14,397 nt of DNA from SIG701 sp045539595 (lineage in GTDB: Bacteria > Bacillota > Clostridia > Oscillospirales > CAG-272), in contig JAZQFQ010000108.1 in NCBI GenBank assembly GCA_045539595.1, forward strand, positions 1 to 14,397. Reading direction: 5' to 3'. Position 1 is the first letter of the stretch. Every line of letters begins with the position of its first letter. Below are positions 6,705-13,855 of this stretch, in pieces. The translations under genes and the position numbers were made by a program. Below the pieces are notes generated by a model that saw nothing but the letters and a program-made list of their open reading frames with translations, made no database searches and was not told the origin of the DNA.

Positions 6705-6731
6705 GCAATTTTGGGGAATTCAAAAAAAGTG

Positions 6732-6760
6732 TAGGCAAATGAATTTATGTATGGTATAAT
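6732..6760 (+). promoter_or_regulatory. sigma-A-type promoter of the large glycoside hydrolase-like gene
   Basis: TATAAT at 6755-6760 with TAGGCA (4 of 6 matches) at 6732-6737, spacing 17 bp. It would give a leader of about 90 nt before the ATG at 6857. It diverges from the lplA promoter. Confidence 0.6.
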
Positions 6761-6856
6761 ATGTGTAATATGGTATTATGGAAAGAGTTTTTTCTATCCA
6801 ATCTTCGGCAAAACAAGCATCCCATCCAATCCAGACATGATTTGTGAGGGCTAACC

Positions 6857-9520
6857 ATGAACAACAGCTTCATCACCCGGACCAAGGCCGATTTTGACGC
6901 CATGGCACACACCCATGACGTGCATCTGCCGTCCTGGGGACCGTATTCCGCCGATTTGGCCGGCATCGTGCACACCGCCGATCCCGCCCGAGGTGCCGGA
7001 TTTCATCTCTCCGTTTTTCCGCGCTATTACCACGGAACGGCCCATCTCCCCACGGAGCAGGCAGAATCGTTTCATTTCCCCTGGTTTGCCACGGAGGATC
7101 TGTCCCTGTACACCTATCGGTTTGAGATGGAATGGAAGGATCGCGTGTACTGCGACATCTCCTACATCCGCGTGCACGAGGACGCCTATCTGATCGAGAT
7201 CGAGGCTCACAACAACACCGGCTCCGCCCAGCAGTTGGGCCTGCATTATCTTTCCTCCATGCAGTTTCCCACCGCGGAGGATGGCTCCTACGCCGTATGG
7301 GCAAAACCGGTCTGCGAGGGCAATTTCTTTATCCGAGACGGTGCGGATTACAGCACCCTGTCCCTCGCCAACCCCGAGAAATACGCCCATCTGCCGCTCC
7401 TTGGGAGAAAGCAGGGGGAGATAACGGGCGAGGACATGGTGGGCGGACGGGCCCTGGGTGGTCCCTTTGCTCACACCGCGGGAGATCGGGCGGAATACGA
7501 TCTGATCCGCCCCGTGGGGGAGAATCTGCAATTGACACTGCGGGCCGAAGGCCACGCCACCCTCGCCCTCTCCGGCATAGCCGAGGGGGAAATTACCCTG
7601 GACTCCGACACCTTTGCCGCCTATACGCTGCCCGTATCCGCCGATCCCGCCGTGTACAAACTGGTGATTACCTGCGTGAGCGGATGCGGTGCGGTCATTG
7701 ACACCATCGCGGTATCCGATGCGCCCGTCACCTTTGCGGCGGACCCCCCCGCGTTTACACCGCAGATCCGCCGTGCCGGGGAAACTCTCACCCTTTCCTA
7801 CGGAAACGGTCATGAGTACGGCATTGCGTGGCGCGGGTATGACGCCGCCATCCGGGAACTGTTGGGAAGCGATTGGGAAGCCAAAACCGGCATGCCTCAC
7901 AAGGCATCTCACGAATATGTGGGCGGCAACGGACAAGCCCACTACACCGATTTGTACGTGCGGCCCCTGTTCCTTTCGCCCTACGAAACGCGGAAGATCT
8001 ATTCCTTTGTGTGCCACAGCACGACGGAAAGCGCCCGTCTGCCCGATCATTTCGCCCGCTGGGCGGAGATGGATCACGCGGTCTTTGCCCAGAGGGCTTT
8101 GGATAAGATCTTCGCCAATCCCCTGCCGCCGGATGAATACGCACTGAGCCAACAGCTTCTGCGGGCGGCCACACTGACCAATATCGTCTATCCGTTCCGG
8201 GACCGGGAGGGTTTTGTGCGCCGCTTCACCGGTGCTAAACCCATGCAAGCCCCCTCTCCCGCCTCCCTGGGTATGATTTCTCTGGGACTGGTGCCCCAGT
8301 CGCCCGATCTGGCCCTGGAGGTCCTGAACAGTTTGCTTATGCCCGTAAAGGAGGACAGCGCCCCCTTCATGCACAGCGGCGATCCCACGCCTACGGCGGC
8401 CTACGCCTACAAGGCCCTGTGGGATGCCACCCACAGCCGGGCCTTTCTGGCCTCCTTCTACCCCCGTCTGCAGCAGTATTATCGATTCCTTATGGGCCGC
8501 TCCCACGCCTCTCCTTTGCGGCAGATGAAATCCGGTATTCTGAACTCCCGCGTCATCGAGTACAGCGAGGATAACGAAAACGATACGCCCGTATATGAGG
8601 AAATCCAGAAGCGGGGCCTTGCAAACCGGTGCTCCACCAACGAGCTGACTACCCACGCCATCGTATTCGCACGGATTCTGCGCCACGCGTCTGTCATCCT
8701 GGGATATCACGATGAGGCGGAGTACGATGCGGACATCGCCTCCCTGGGCAGTGCCCTGCAGGCCTACGCCTACGACCGCCGCAGCGGCTATTTCGGTGCC
8801 ATCACCCACGACGAGGGAGGCAATCCGGAAGGATTTCTGCGCACAGAACGGTTTGTCAATTACAACATGGGTGTGGACGGGGCGCTGGTGCTGCTCAGCG
8901 GCATCTGCAATCCCCGACAGGAAAGCGTTCTTTCGGGCTTCATGATGGATCCGGCCCGTATGTGGACGGATTGCGGCATCGCGGAAGTGGACCGCTCCGC
9001 CCCCTACTATCGGCGGGACGGATTCCGCAACGGAACATCCCGCATCCATCATCAGTGGTTTGCCTTCTTGGGCATGCTGAACTGCGGACGGATCGGCGAT
9101 GCCTTCAAGATCGCCGCAACGGCCCTGGATACATGGAAAAACGAAGTGGACACCAGTTACAACTGCTGCGATCATTTCGTTCTGGAAACGGGACGGGGCG
9201 GCGGTTGGCACTGCTCCAGCGATTCCACCGCTCCTCTTTCGCTGTGGTATCACGCCCTTTACACCCCGGGCACGGTGACGGCACCGCCGGATGTGTTTGT
9301 GACCGCATCCAATTTCGGCGACGGATACAGTTGTGCAGATCTGACCGTGGACGCGGGAAGCTCCCACCACCCGGAGACATCGCTTCTGGTATCCCTCGCC
9401 AACGACGACTACCGCATCATGGTAAACGGAAATCTGGCGGAGGGCAAGCATGCCGGATGTGCCATCGCGGTGCGCATCCCCACGGGGCGCATCTCCCACA
9501 TTTCCATCTATCCCCGATAA
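6857..9520 (+). CDS. (alpha/alpha)6-barrel glycoside hydrolase-like protein (GH63/MGH1-like)
   Basis: Predicted 887-aa soluble protein without a signal peptide. The first 300 or so residues look like a beta-sandwich (for example the EIEAHNNTGSAQQLGL stretch near residue 115). The region from about 410 to 800 is helical with toroid-type motifs: WDATHSRAFLASFYPRL near 520, and the segment from MWTDCGIAEVDRSAPYY (near 702) through WFAFLGMLNCGRIGDAFKIA to GRGGGWHCSSDS (near 785). This pattern recalls GH63/GH37/mannosylglycerate-hydrolase-like enzymes, but I cannot assign a substrate or catalytic residues. It lacks the DWND-type motif of GH94 phosphorylases. About 75 C-terminal residues look like a small beta domain. 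GAGGG lies 6-7 nt before the ATG. Single-gene unit with its own promoter and a strong terminator. Probably cytoplasmic, acting on imported oligosaccharide. Confidence 0.6.
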   Translation: MNNSFITRTKADFDAMAHTHDVHLPSWGPYSADLAGIVHTADPARGAGFHLSVFPRYYHGTAHLPTEQAESFHFPWFATEDLSLYTYRFEMEWKDRVYCDISYIRVHEDAYLIEIEAHNNTGSAQQLGLHYLSSMQFPTAEDGSYAVWAKPVCEGNFFIRDGADYSTLSLANPEKYAHLPLLGRKQGEITGEDMVGGRALGGPFAHTAGDRAEYDLIRPVGENLQLTLRAEGHATLALSGIAEGEITLDSDTFAAYTLPVSADPAVYKLVITCVSGCGAVIDTIAVSDAPVTFAADPPAFTPQIRRAGETLTLSYGNGHEYGIAWRGYDAAIRELLGSDWEAKTGMPHKASHEYVGGNGQAHYTDLYVRPLFLSPYETRKIYSFVCHSTTESARLPDHFARWAEMDHAVFAQRALDKIFANPLPPDEYALSQQLLRAATLTNIVYPFRDREGFVRRFTGAKPMQAPSPASLGMISLGLVPQSPDLALEVLNSLLMPVKEDSAPFMHSGDPTPTAAYAYKALWDATHSRAFLASFYPRLQQYYRFLMGRSHASPLRQMKSGILNSRVIEYSEDNENDTPVYEEIQKRGLANRCSTNELTTHAIVFARILRHASVILGYHDEAEYDADIASLGSALQAYAYDRRSGYFGAITHDEGGNPEGFLRTERFVNYNMGVDGALVLLSGICNPRQESVLSGFMMDPARMWTDCGIAEVDRSAPYYRRDGFRNGTSRIHHQWFAFLGMLNCGRIGDAFKIAATALDTWKNEVDTSYNCCDHFVLETGRGGGWHCSSDSTAPLSLWYHALYTPGTVTAPPDVFVTASNFGDGYSCADLTVDAGSSHHPETSLLVSLANDDYRIMVNGNLAEGKHAGCAIAVRIPTGRISHISIYPR

Positions 9521-9524
9521 GCCA

Positions 9525-9552
9525 AAACGGCTGCCTAACGGCAGCCGTTTTT
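9525..9552. terminator. bidirectional rho-independent terminator
   Basis: AAACGGCTGCC (9525-9535) and GGCAGCCGTTT (9540-9550) pair perfectly around TAAC, followed by Ts on the plus strand. The A-run on the left arm gives Ts for the minus strand, so it can end both the hydrolase-like gene (stop 9520) and the converging AbrB-type gene (stop at 9590). Confidence 0.92.
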
Positions 9553-9589
9553 CATATTATCCCCAATCCGGGCATACAATGCGGTAGGA

Positions 9590-9835
9590 TTACAGTTTTT
9601 CCTGCATCTCCGCCAGGCACTTTCTGCACACCTTCTTGTCACGGAATACGACCACATTGTCGCCGTCGCCGCAGAACAGGCAGCAGGGCTCGTACTTCTT
9701 CAGGATGATTTTATCCTCATCCACAAAGATTTCCACTCCGTCCTTGGCGTCCAGCCCCAACTGACGTCTTGTTTCGATCGGCAGAACGATTCTGCCCAGC
9801 TCATCGATCTTTCTCACGATACCAATAGATTTCAT
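9590..9835 (-). CDS. AbrB/SpoVT-family regulator with Cys4 tail
   Basis: Predicted 81-aa DNA-binding protein. Residues 1-50 are a complete swapped-hairpin AbrB domain: GIVRKIDELGRIVLPIETRR (5-24) then the VDEDKIILKKYEP strand. Family members are transition-state or sporulation-phase regulators (AbrB, Abh, SpoVT). The C-terminal part is not the usual AbrB multimerisation tail: it carries C51/C52-x2-C55 and C70-x2-C73, which looks like a small zinc ribbon. GGAGG lies about 9 nt before the ATG. It has its own strong promoter and is divergent from spmA-spmB, suggesting a sporulation-linked role. Autoregulation is possible because a palindrome lies in its leader (9865-9881). Confidence 0.9.
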   Translation of the reverse strand: MKSIGIVRKIDELGRIVLPIETRRQLGLDAKDGVEIFVDEDKIILKKYEPCCLFCGDGDNVVVFRDKKVCRKCLAEMQEKL

Positions 9836-9864
9836 TTCCCCATCCTCCGATATTGGTTATTATT

Positions 9865-9881
9865 GGATTTATTGTAAATCC
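9865..9881. promoter_or_regulatory. palindrome in the AbrB-type leader, possible operator
   Basis: GGATTTA-TTG-TAAATCC is a perfect 7-bp inverted repeat between the predicted transcription start (near 9900) and the ribosome binding site of the AbrB-type gene. AT-rich palindromes downstream of promoters are common autorepressor sites. An RNA hairpin is the alternative. Confidence 0.4.
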
Positions 9882-9906
9882 ATGTATTGTTTTGGTTTGT
9901 GCTGTC

Positions 9907-9935
9907 ATTATACCAGAAAATACCTGTTCTGTAAA
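9907..9935 (-). promoter_or_regulatory. sigma-A-type promoter of the AbrB-type gene
   Basis: On the minus strand TTTACA (complement of 9930-9935), 17 bp, TATAAT (complement of 9907-9912). Predicted leader about 65 nt. Confidence 0.85.
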
Positions 9936-9983
9936 CAATTATTTTGCAAATAATTGGCAATTCGATGGAAATTTACAATTTGT

Positions 9984-10013
9984 TATTATTTCTCCCTGTT
10001 TTTTCCATATTCT
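9984..10013 (+). promoter_or_regulatory. possible sigma-E-like promoter of spmA
   Basis: TATTATT (9984-9990) and CATATTCT (10006-10013) are 15 bp apart and resemble the mother-cell sigma-E pattern (about kmATATT, 14-15 bp, CATACAmT), with 6 of 7 and 6 of 8 matches. The B. subtilis spmA-spmB genes are sigma-E controlled. Transcription would start just before the ribosome binding site, so the leader would be very short. No good sigma-A promoter is visible here. Confidence 0.25.
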
Positions 10014-10031
10014 TCGCATGAGGTAACAACT

Positions 10032-10625
10032 ATGCTTGGGATCTGCTTTTTTGTCCTTTGCGGTTTCGCCGTTGTATTCACGCTCATCGGCGGAGATCCC
10101 GCCGTTTTATCCAACGCGGCCCTGGACGGGGCGGGACGCGCCATGGAGCTGATGTTTTCCCTTGCCGGCATGATGGCTCTGTGGTGCGGGATTATGAACG
10201 TACTGCAGGAAGCGAGGATCATCGCCCGCCTGAGCCGTCTGCTCTCCCCCGTTCTGCGCTTTGTCTTTCCGGATTCGTGGAAGGATCCCGACACCCGGGA
10301 GAAAATCACCGCCGCCGTCAGTGCCAACATTCTGGGCATCGGCAATGCGGCCACCCCTCTGGCCCTCTCCGCCATGGAGGCTATGCAGAAGCGCAATCCC
10401 ACCCCGCACCGGGCCACGGATGACATGATCACGCTGGCCGTTGTGGCCACCGCATCGCTGGATCTTCTGCCCACCACGCTGATCTCCCTGCGGCGGAGTG
10501 CGGGATCCGCCGCGCCCTACGCCATCATTCTGCCCATCTGGATCACGTCGTTTTTGGGATGCTGCTGTGCGGTCCTTCTGTGCCGCGGGGCAGCCTGGGC
10601 ATGGAGGGGACGCCGTGACCGTTGA
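10032..10625 (+). CDS. spmA: spore maturation protein A
   Basis: Predicted 197-aa membrane protein, about the length of B. subtilis SpmA. It belongs to the nucleoside-recognition (Gate) domain family and works with SpmB in spore-core dehydration and heat resistance; the transported substrate is not known. Several hydrophobic helices are visible (residues 1-20, 36-58, 134-150, 164-187), along with the conserved NILGIGNAATPLALSAMEAM segment (99-118) and TASLDLLPTTLISLRR (140-155). The start at 10032 has GAGGT 7 nt upstream; an ATG-less extension to 9954 lies in the promoter region. It overlaps spmB by 11 bp, indicating translational coupling. Confidence 0.93.
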   Translation: MLGICFFVLCGFAVVFTLIGGDPAVLSNAALDGAGRAMELMFSLAGMMALWCGIMNVLQEARIIARLSRLLSPVLRFVFPDSWKDPDTREKITAAVSANILGIGNAATPLALSAMEAMQKRNPTPHRATDDMITLAVVATASLDLLPTTLISLRRSAGSAAPYAIILPIWITSFLGCCCAVLLCRGAAWAWRGRRDR

Positions 10626-11172
10626 GAGCATCTCCGCCTGGGTAATCCCTTCCGTAATTCTGCTGGCTGCCTGTCCCATGCTGTCCCGGAAAAAGGATTA
10701 TTTTGCGGCCTTTGTGGCCGGAGCAAAAAACGGGCTGGAGAACGCAGTCCGTCTGCTTCCCGTGATGATCGCTCTGATGACGGCGTTGTCCATGCTGCAG
10801 GCCAGCGGGGCCCTGGCATGGCTGACAGAAGTCCTCACCCGACCCGCCCAGGCCATCGGCATTCCGGCAGAAATGATCCCCTTGCTGGTGACCCGCCCCG
10901 TATCCGGATCGGCATCCACCGCCGCGTACGCGTCGCTGTTGGAGCAATACGGGCCCGACAGTTTTGCCGCCTTGTGCGCCTCGGTGCTGATGGGATCCTC
11001 CGACACCCTGATCTACATCCTCTCCGTATATTTTTCCGGCACCGCCATCGCCCCCGGCATGGGAGTGCGCCGCACCCGCCATGCGTTCCCCGCAGCGATC
11101 CTTGTCATGCTGCTCTGCCTGTTTCTTTCCTGCGCCGTCTCCCGGATCTTTTTTTCGGGGAGCATCGCATAG
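10615..11172 (+). CDS. spmB: spore maturation protein B
   Basis: Predicted 185-aa membrane protein, close to B. subtilis SpmB (about 178 aa). Partner of SpmA in spore maturation. Conserved SpmB signatures are RPVSGSAS (94-101) and MGSSDTLIYILSVYFSGT (126-143); four or so hydrophobic helices are visible. The start is the GTG at 10615, preceded by GGAGGGG at 5-nt spacing inside the end of spmA; earlier in-frame codons are just spmA in another frame. It is followed after 57 nt by the 93-aa gene. Confidence 0.93.
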   Translation: MTVESISAWVIPSVILLAACPMLSRKKDYFAAFVAGAKNGLENAVRLLPVMIALMTALSMLQASGALAWLTEVLTRPAQAIGIPAEMIPLLVTRPVSGSASTAAYASLLEQYGPDSFAALCASVLMGSSDTLIYILSVYFSGTAIAPGMGVRRTRHAFPAAILVMLLCLFLSCAVSRIFFSGSIA

Positions 11173-11229
11173 CCCACGAACCCGCTGTCCATAATAGTAT
11201 GGAGAAAACAGGCAACGGAGGAATGTGCG

Positions 11230-11511
11230 GTGCGCGGCAGCGAGAAAAAGATCATTTATGTAAAAGATACCGGAAGCAAGATTTTTGAGGAGGCCTATTT
11301 CGTGATCCGCCGCGGGGTGGATGAGGGAGAGGGACGCCCCTCGGAAAACGACATGGTGCGGGAAGCCACGCGGATTGTGTCCCAGAACAGTGCGGCCTAT
11401 CCGGCGGCCCGCCGCCGGTCCCGCTGGCGGATGAAGCTGCTGGCCTTTCTGGCGGGAGCCGCCGCGGCCACATCGATCTTTGGCGGGGCATGGCTTCTGG
11501 CCTTGCTGTGA
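11230..11511 (+). CDS. small C-terminally membrane-anchored protein of unknown function
   Basis: Predicted 93-aa protein I do not recognise. Residues 6-50 are soluble with a well-formed KKIIYVKDTGSKIFEEAYFV (6-25) and SENDMVREATRIVSQ (38-52) pattern, then an Arg-rich stretch (61-68), then one hydrophobic helix (69-93) reaching the C-terminus. This gives an N-inside, tail-anchored layout. GTG start at 11230 with GGAGG about 8 nt upstream. It follows spmA-spmB by 57 nt on the same strand without a terminator, so it probably shares their expression and may have a spore role. No signal peptide or enzyme motif is visible. Coding potential is supported by the ribosome binding site, the position, and freedom from TTA/CTA/TCA codons like its neighbours. 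Confidence 0.75.
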   Translation: MRGSEKKIIYVKDTGSKIFEEAYFVIRRGVDEGEGRPSENDMVREATRIVSQNSAAYPAARRRSRWRMKLLAFLAGAAAATSIFGGAWLLALL

Positions 11512-11579
11512 CTTCTAATGTACACAAAAAAGTCACATTCTGTTCATACGCCCTGAGGGAAAAAGAAGAATTCCTCATG

Positions 11580-11585
11580 TATAAT
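11580..11585 (+). promoter_or_regulatory. candidate -10 box for the rnj leader
   Basis: Perfect TATAAT preceded directly by TG. No recognisable -35 lies at 16-18 bp upstream (A/G-rich instead), so either another factor helps or promoter strength rests on the -10 region. It would start transcription near 11592, about 230 nt before the rnj ATG. Confidence 0.5.
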
Positions 11586-11591
11586 ATAGTC

Positions 11592-11781
11592 GAGATATTG
11601 TGTCCGTTTTGCAGTTGCCCCTCCGTTATGCGGGCATCTGCCTCCGATTGATAGATAAAACCGTATATCACACACATTCGGCTGTATATCCCTGCCTTCG
11701 GCATCGATCCCGCCGCCCTCGGGATCCGTCGGATATTTCACAGCTCCTGTATCGGGTCGATATGTGTGGGATTCGTTTTTT
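11592..11781 (+). ncRNA. structured leader upstream of rnj, unassigned
   Basis: The 313-nt gap 11512-11824 holds no gene but much pairing. (a) 11611-11614/11638-11641 and 11616-11620/11632-11636 make a 9-bp stem with one T/T mismatch and an 11-nt loop. (b) 11667-11677 pairs with 11762-11772 with one mismatch. (c) Inside it, 11681-11691 pairs with 11731-11736 plus 11740-11744 (3-nt bulge). (d) This encloses two hairpins, 11693-11696/11700-11703 and 11706-11712/11720-11726, forming a three-way junction. A TTTTTT run (11776-11781) follows helix (b). I do not recognise a known riboswitch, T-box or 6S RNA. It may be a regulatory 5' leader of rnj or a separate small RNA. Pairings were found by eye, without energy calculation. 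Confidence 0.45.
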
Positions 11782-11824
11782 GCGGCCATATCTCTACATA
11801 ACAAATTATGGAAAGGATTGCTTT

Positions 11825-13498
11825 ATGGCAAAAAAACAAAACACAACGAAGCTCCGCGTCATGATGCTGGGCGGACTGAACGAAATCGGCAAAAATCTGG
11901 CCGTGCTGGAATACGGCAATGACATCATCATCATCGACTGCGGTCTGGCATTCCCCGATGATGATATGCTTGGCATAGATCTGGTCATCCCGGATATCTC
12001 CTATCTGGAAAAGAACGCGGATCGGATCCGCGGCATTCTTCTGACCCACGGACACGAGGACCACATCGGTGCGCTCCCCTACGTGCTCCGCTCCATCAAT
12101 CCGCCCATCTACGGTACCCGTCTGACGTTGGGTATCCTGCAGAACAAGCTGGCGGAGCAGCGTCTGCCCCACAAGGTGAAGATGAACACCGTATCCGCCG
12201 GCGATACGATCAAGCTGGGGGCCTTTTCCGCGGAATTTATCCGCGTGAACCACTCCATTGCGGATGCCTGCTGCATCGCCATCACCACCCCCGTGGGCGT
12301 GGTGCTCCACTCCGGTGACTTCAAGATCGACGTATCCCCCATCGACGGCGACATGATCGATCTGACCCGCATCGGCGAATACGGCAAGAAGGGCGTTCTG
12401 CTCTTCATGTGCGAATCCACCAACGTAGGCCGGGCCGGCTTCACCCCCTCCGAGCGGAAGGTAGGTACATCCCTGGATCTGATTTTCATGAACAACCCCA
12501 CCAAGCGGGTGATCGTGGCTACCTTCTCCTCCAACGTACACCGCGTACAGCAGATCATCAATTACAGCGCCAAATACGGCCGCAAGGTGGCCATTACGGG
12601 ACGCAGCATGCTGAACGTGGTGGGGGCGGCGGTAGAATTGGGATACATGACCGTGCCCGACAAGGTGCTGATCGACATCAACGAAATCGGCCGCTATAAG
12701 CCCAATCAGATCACCATCATCACTACCGGCTCCCAGGGCGAGCCCATGTCCGCTCTGTACCGTATGGCCTTCTCCGATCACAATCAGGTGGAACTCTCCT
12801 CCGGCGACTTGGTGGTGCTGTCCTCCCACGCCATCCCCGGCAACGAGAAGCTGGTGGGCAACATCATCAACGAAATGTACCGCCGCGGCGTCAACGTATA
12901 TCATGAGGATGCGGAGGTACACGTATCCGGCCACGCCTGCCAGGAGGAAATCAAGCTCCTGCACGCGCTGGTGAAGCCGAAGTACTTTATGCCCATCCAC
13001 GGTGAATACAGCCATCTGATGCAGCATAAGGAACTGGCGGAATACATGGGCATGGATGCCAATCACATTTTCGTATGCGACATCGGTCAGGTGCTGGAAT
13101 TGGATGCCAAGTCCTGCAAGCGGGCCGGCACCGTTCCCTCCGGCCGGGTGCTGGTGGACGGATACGGCGTGGGCGATGTGGGCAACATCGTGCTCCGGGA
13201 CCGCCGTCATCTGGCACAGGACGGTCTGATCGTGGTGGTGGCCACTGTGGATACGGACACCCGCACCATCCTCTCCGGTCCCGATATCATCTCCCGCGGA
13301 TTTGTGTATGTACGTGAATCCGAGCAGTTGATGGAGGAAGTCCGCAGCATCGCCCGGGATTCCCTGAACGATACCATTGATGCAGGCGTCACCGAATGGA
13401 CGCAAATGAAGCAGAACATCAAAGACGATCTGTCCAAGTATCTGTACAGCAAGACCAAGCGCAAGCCGATGATCCTGCCTGTCATCATGAACGTCTGA
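11825..13498 (+). CDS. rnj: ribonuclease J
   Basis: Predicted 557-aa zinc-dependent 5'-3' exo/endoribonuclease, the length of B. subtilis RNase J1 (555 aa); main mRNA decay and rRNA maturation enzyme in Firmicutes. The N-terminal metallo-beta-lactamase fold has LGGLNEIGKN (15-24) and HGHEDH (H75, H77, D79, H80), further ligands H143 and D165 (in HSGDFKID), and CESTN (196-200). The beta-CASP domain carries SSNVHR (235-240) and SGHA (368-371), and H392 lies in MPIHGEYSH. The C-terminal domain follows. The start at 11825 has AAAGGA 8 nt upstream; an in-frame open extension to 11600 lacks a ribosome binding site and covers the structured leader. Whether it is J1 or J2 cannot be told without a second copy. 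Confidence 0.95.
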   Translation: MAKKQNTTKLRVMMLGGLNEIGKNLAVLEYGNDIIIIDCGLAFPDDDMLGIDLVIPDISYLEKNADRIRGILLTHGHEDHIGALPYVLRSINPPIYGTRLTLGILQNKLAEQRLPHKVKMNTVSAGDTIKLGAFSAEFIRVNHSIADACCIAITTPVGVVLHSGDFKIDVSPIDGDMIDLTRIGEYGKKGVLLFMCESTNVGRAGFTPSERKVGTSLDLIFMNNPTKRVIVATFSSNVHRVQQIINYSAKYGRKVAITGRSMLNVVGAAVELGYMTVPDKVLIDINEIGRYKPNQITIITTGSQGEPMSALYRMAFSDHNQVELSSGDLVVLSSHAIPGNEKLVGNIINEMYRRGVNVYHEDAEVHVSGHACQEEIKLLHALVKPKYFMPIHGEYSHLMQHKELAEYMGMDANHIFVCDIGQVLELDAKSCKRAGTVPSGRVLVDGYGVGDVGNIVLRDRRHLAQDGLIVVVATVDTDTRTILSGPDIISRGFVYVRESEQLMEEVRSIARDSLNDTIDAGVTEWTQMKQNIKDDLSKYLYSKTKRKPMILPVIMNV

Positions 13499-13505
13499 TC
13501 ATACG

Positions 13506-13533
13506 ATGCGGCGGGGATCCCGCCGCATTTTTT
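13506..13533 (+). terminator. rho-independent terminator after rnj
   Basis: ATGCGGCGGG (13506-13515) pairs with CCCGCCGCAT (13519-13528) around a 3-nt loop and is followed by a run of six Ts including 13528. It begins 8 nt past the rnj stop. Confidence 0.92.
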
Positions 13534-13561
13534 CATATGAATTTACGGAAGGAATTACGTT

Positions 13562-13855
13562 ATGGTAAAACATATCATTTTATGGAAACTGCGCCCCGAC
13601 GTGGCGGATCCCGATGCCGCCCGTGCCGAGGCAAAATCCCGTCTGGAAAGCCTGGTGGGCAAGATCCCCGGCCTGATCACCCTCACAGTACAGACGAACG
13701 GTCTTCCCACCTCCACCGCCGATATGATGCTGGATTCCACCTTTACGGATGCGGCGGCGCTGGACGTGTATCGTGATCATCCTCTCCATCTGGAGGCGGC
13801 AGGATTTGTGCGCAGCGTGGTAGACGTGCGCCTCTGCCTGGATTTTGAAATATGA
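13562..13855 (+). CDS. Dabb (stress-responsive A/B barrel) domain protein
   Basis: Predicted 97-aa single-domain protein of the dimeric alpha/beta barrel fold. The opening MVKHIILWKLRPD (1-13), central IPGLITLTVQTNG and the final strand VVDVRLCLDFEI are typical of Dabb proteins, whose bacterial members mostly lack a known function. GGAAGGA lies 8-14 nt upstream of the ATG. Its TGA stop overlaps the U32 gene start as ATGA, so the two are translationally coupled. It lies 28 nt after the rnj terminator, leaving little room for a promoter of its own. Confidence 0.88.
   Translation: MVKHIILWKLRPDVADPDAARAEAKSRLESLVGKIPGLITLTVQTNGLPTSTADMMLDSTFTDAAALDVYRDHPLHLEAAGFVRSVVDVRLCLDFEI

Noticed and set aside
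6851..9499. 882-codon open frame antisense to the hydrolase-like gene
   Set aside because: Its codons align exactly opposite those of the sense gene, so it stays open only because the sense gene lacks TTA, CTA and TCA codons. No ribosome binding site, and the product is low-complexity Gly/Arg/His-rich.
11507..11537. TGTGACTT/AAGTCACA inverted repeat after the 93-aa gene as terminator
   Set aside because: 8-bp stem but a 15-nt loop, overlaps the stop codon and has no T-run after it.
11600..11824. 75-codon in-frame N-terminal extension of rnj
   Set aside because: No ribosome binding site at the GTG; the family starts at the MAKK position, which has one; the region is better explained as a structured leader.
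11738..13405. 555-codon open frame antisense to rnj
   Set aside because: Same mirror-frame effect of codon bias; the sense strand encodes a complete RNase J with all metal ligands.
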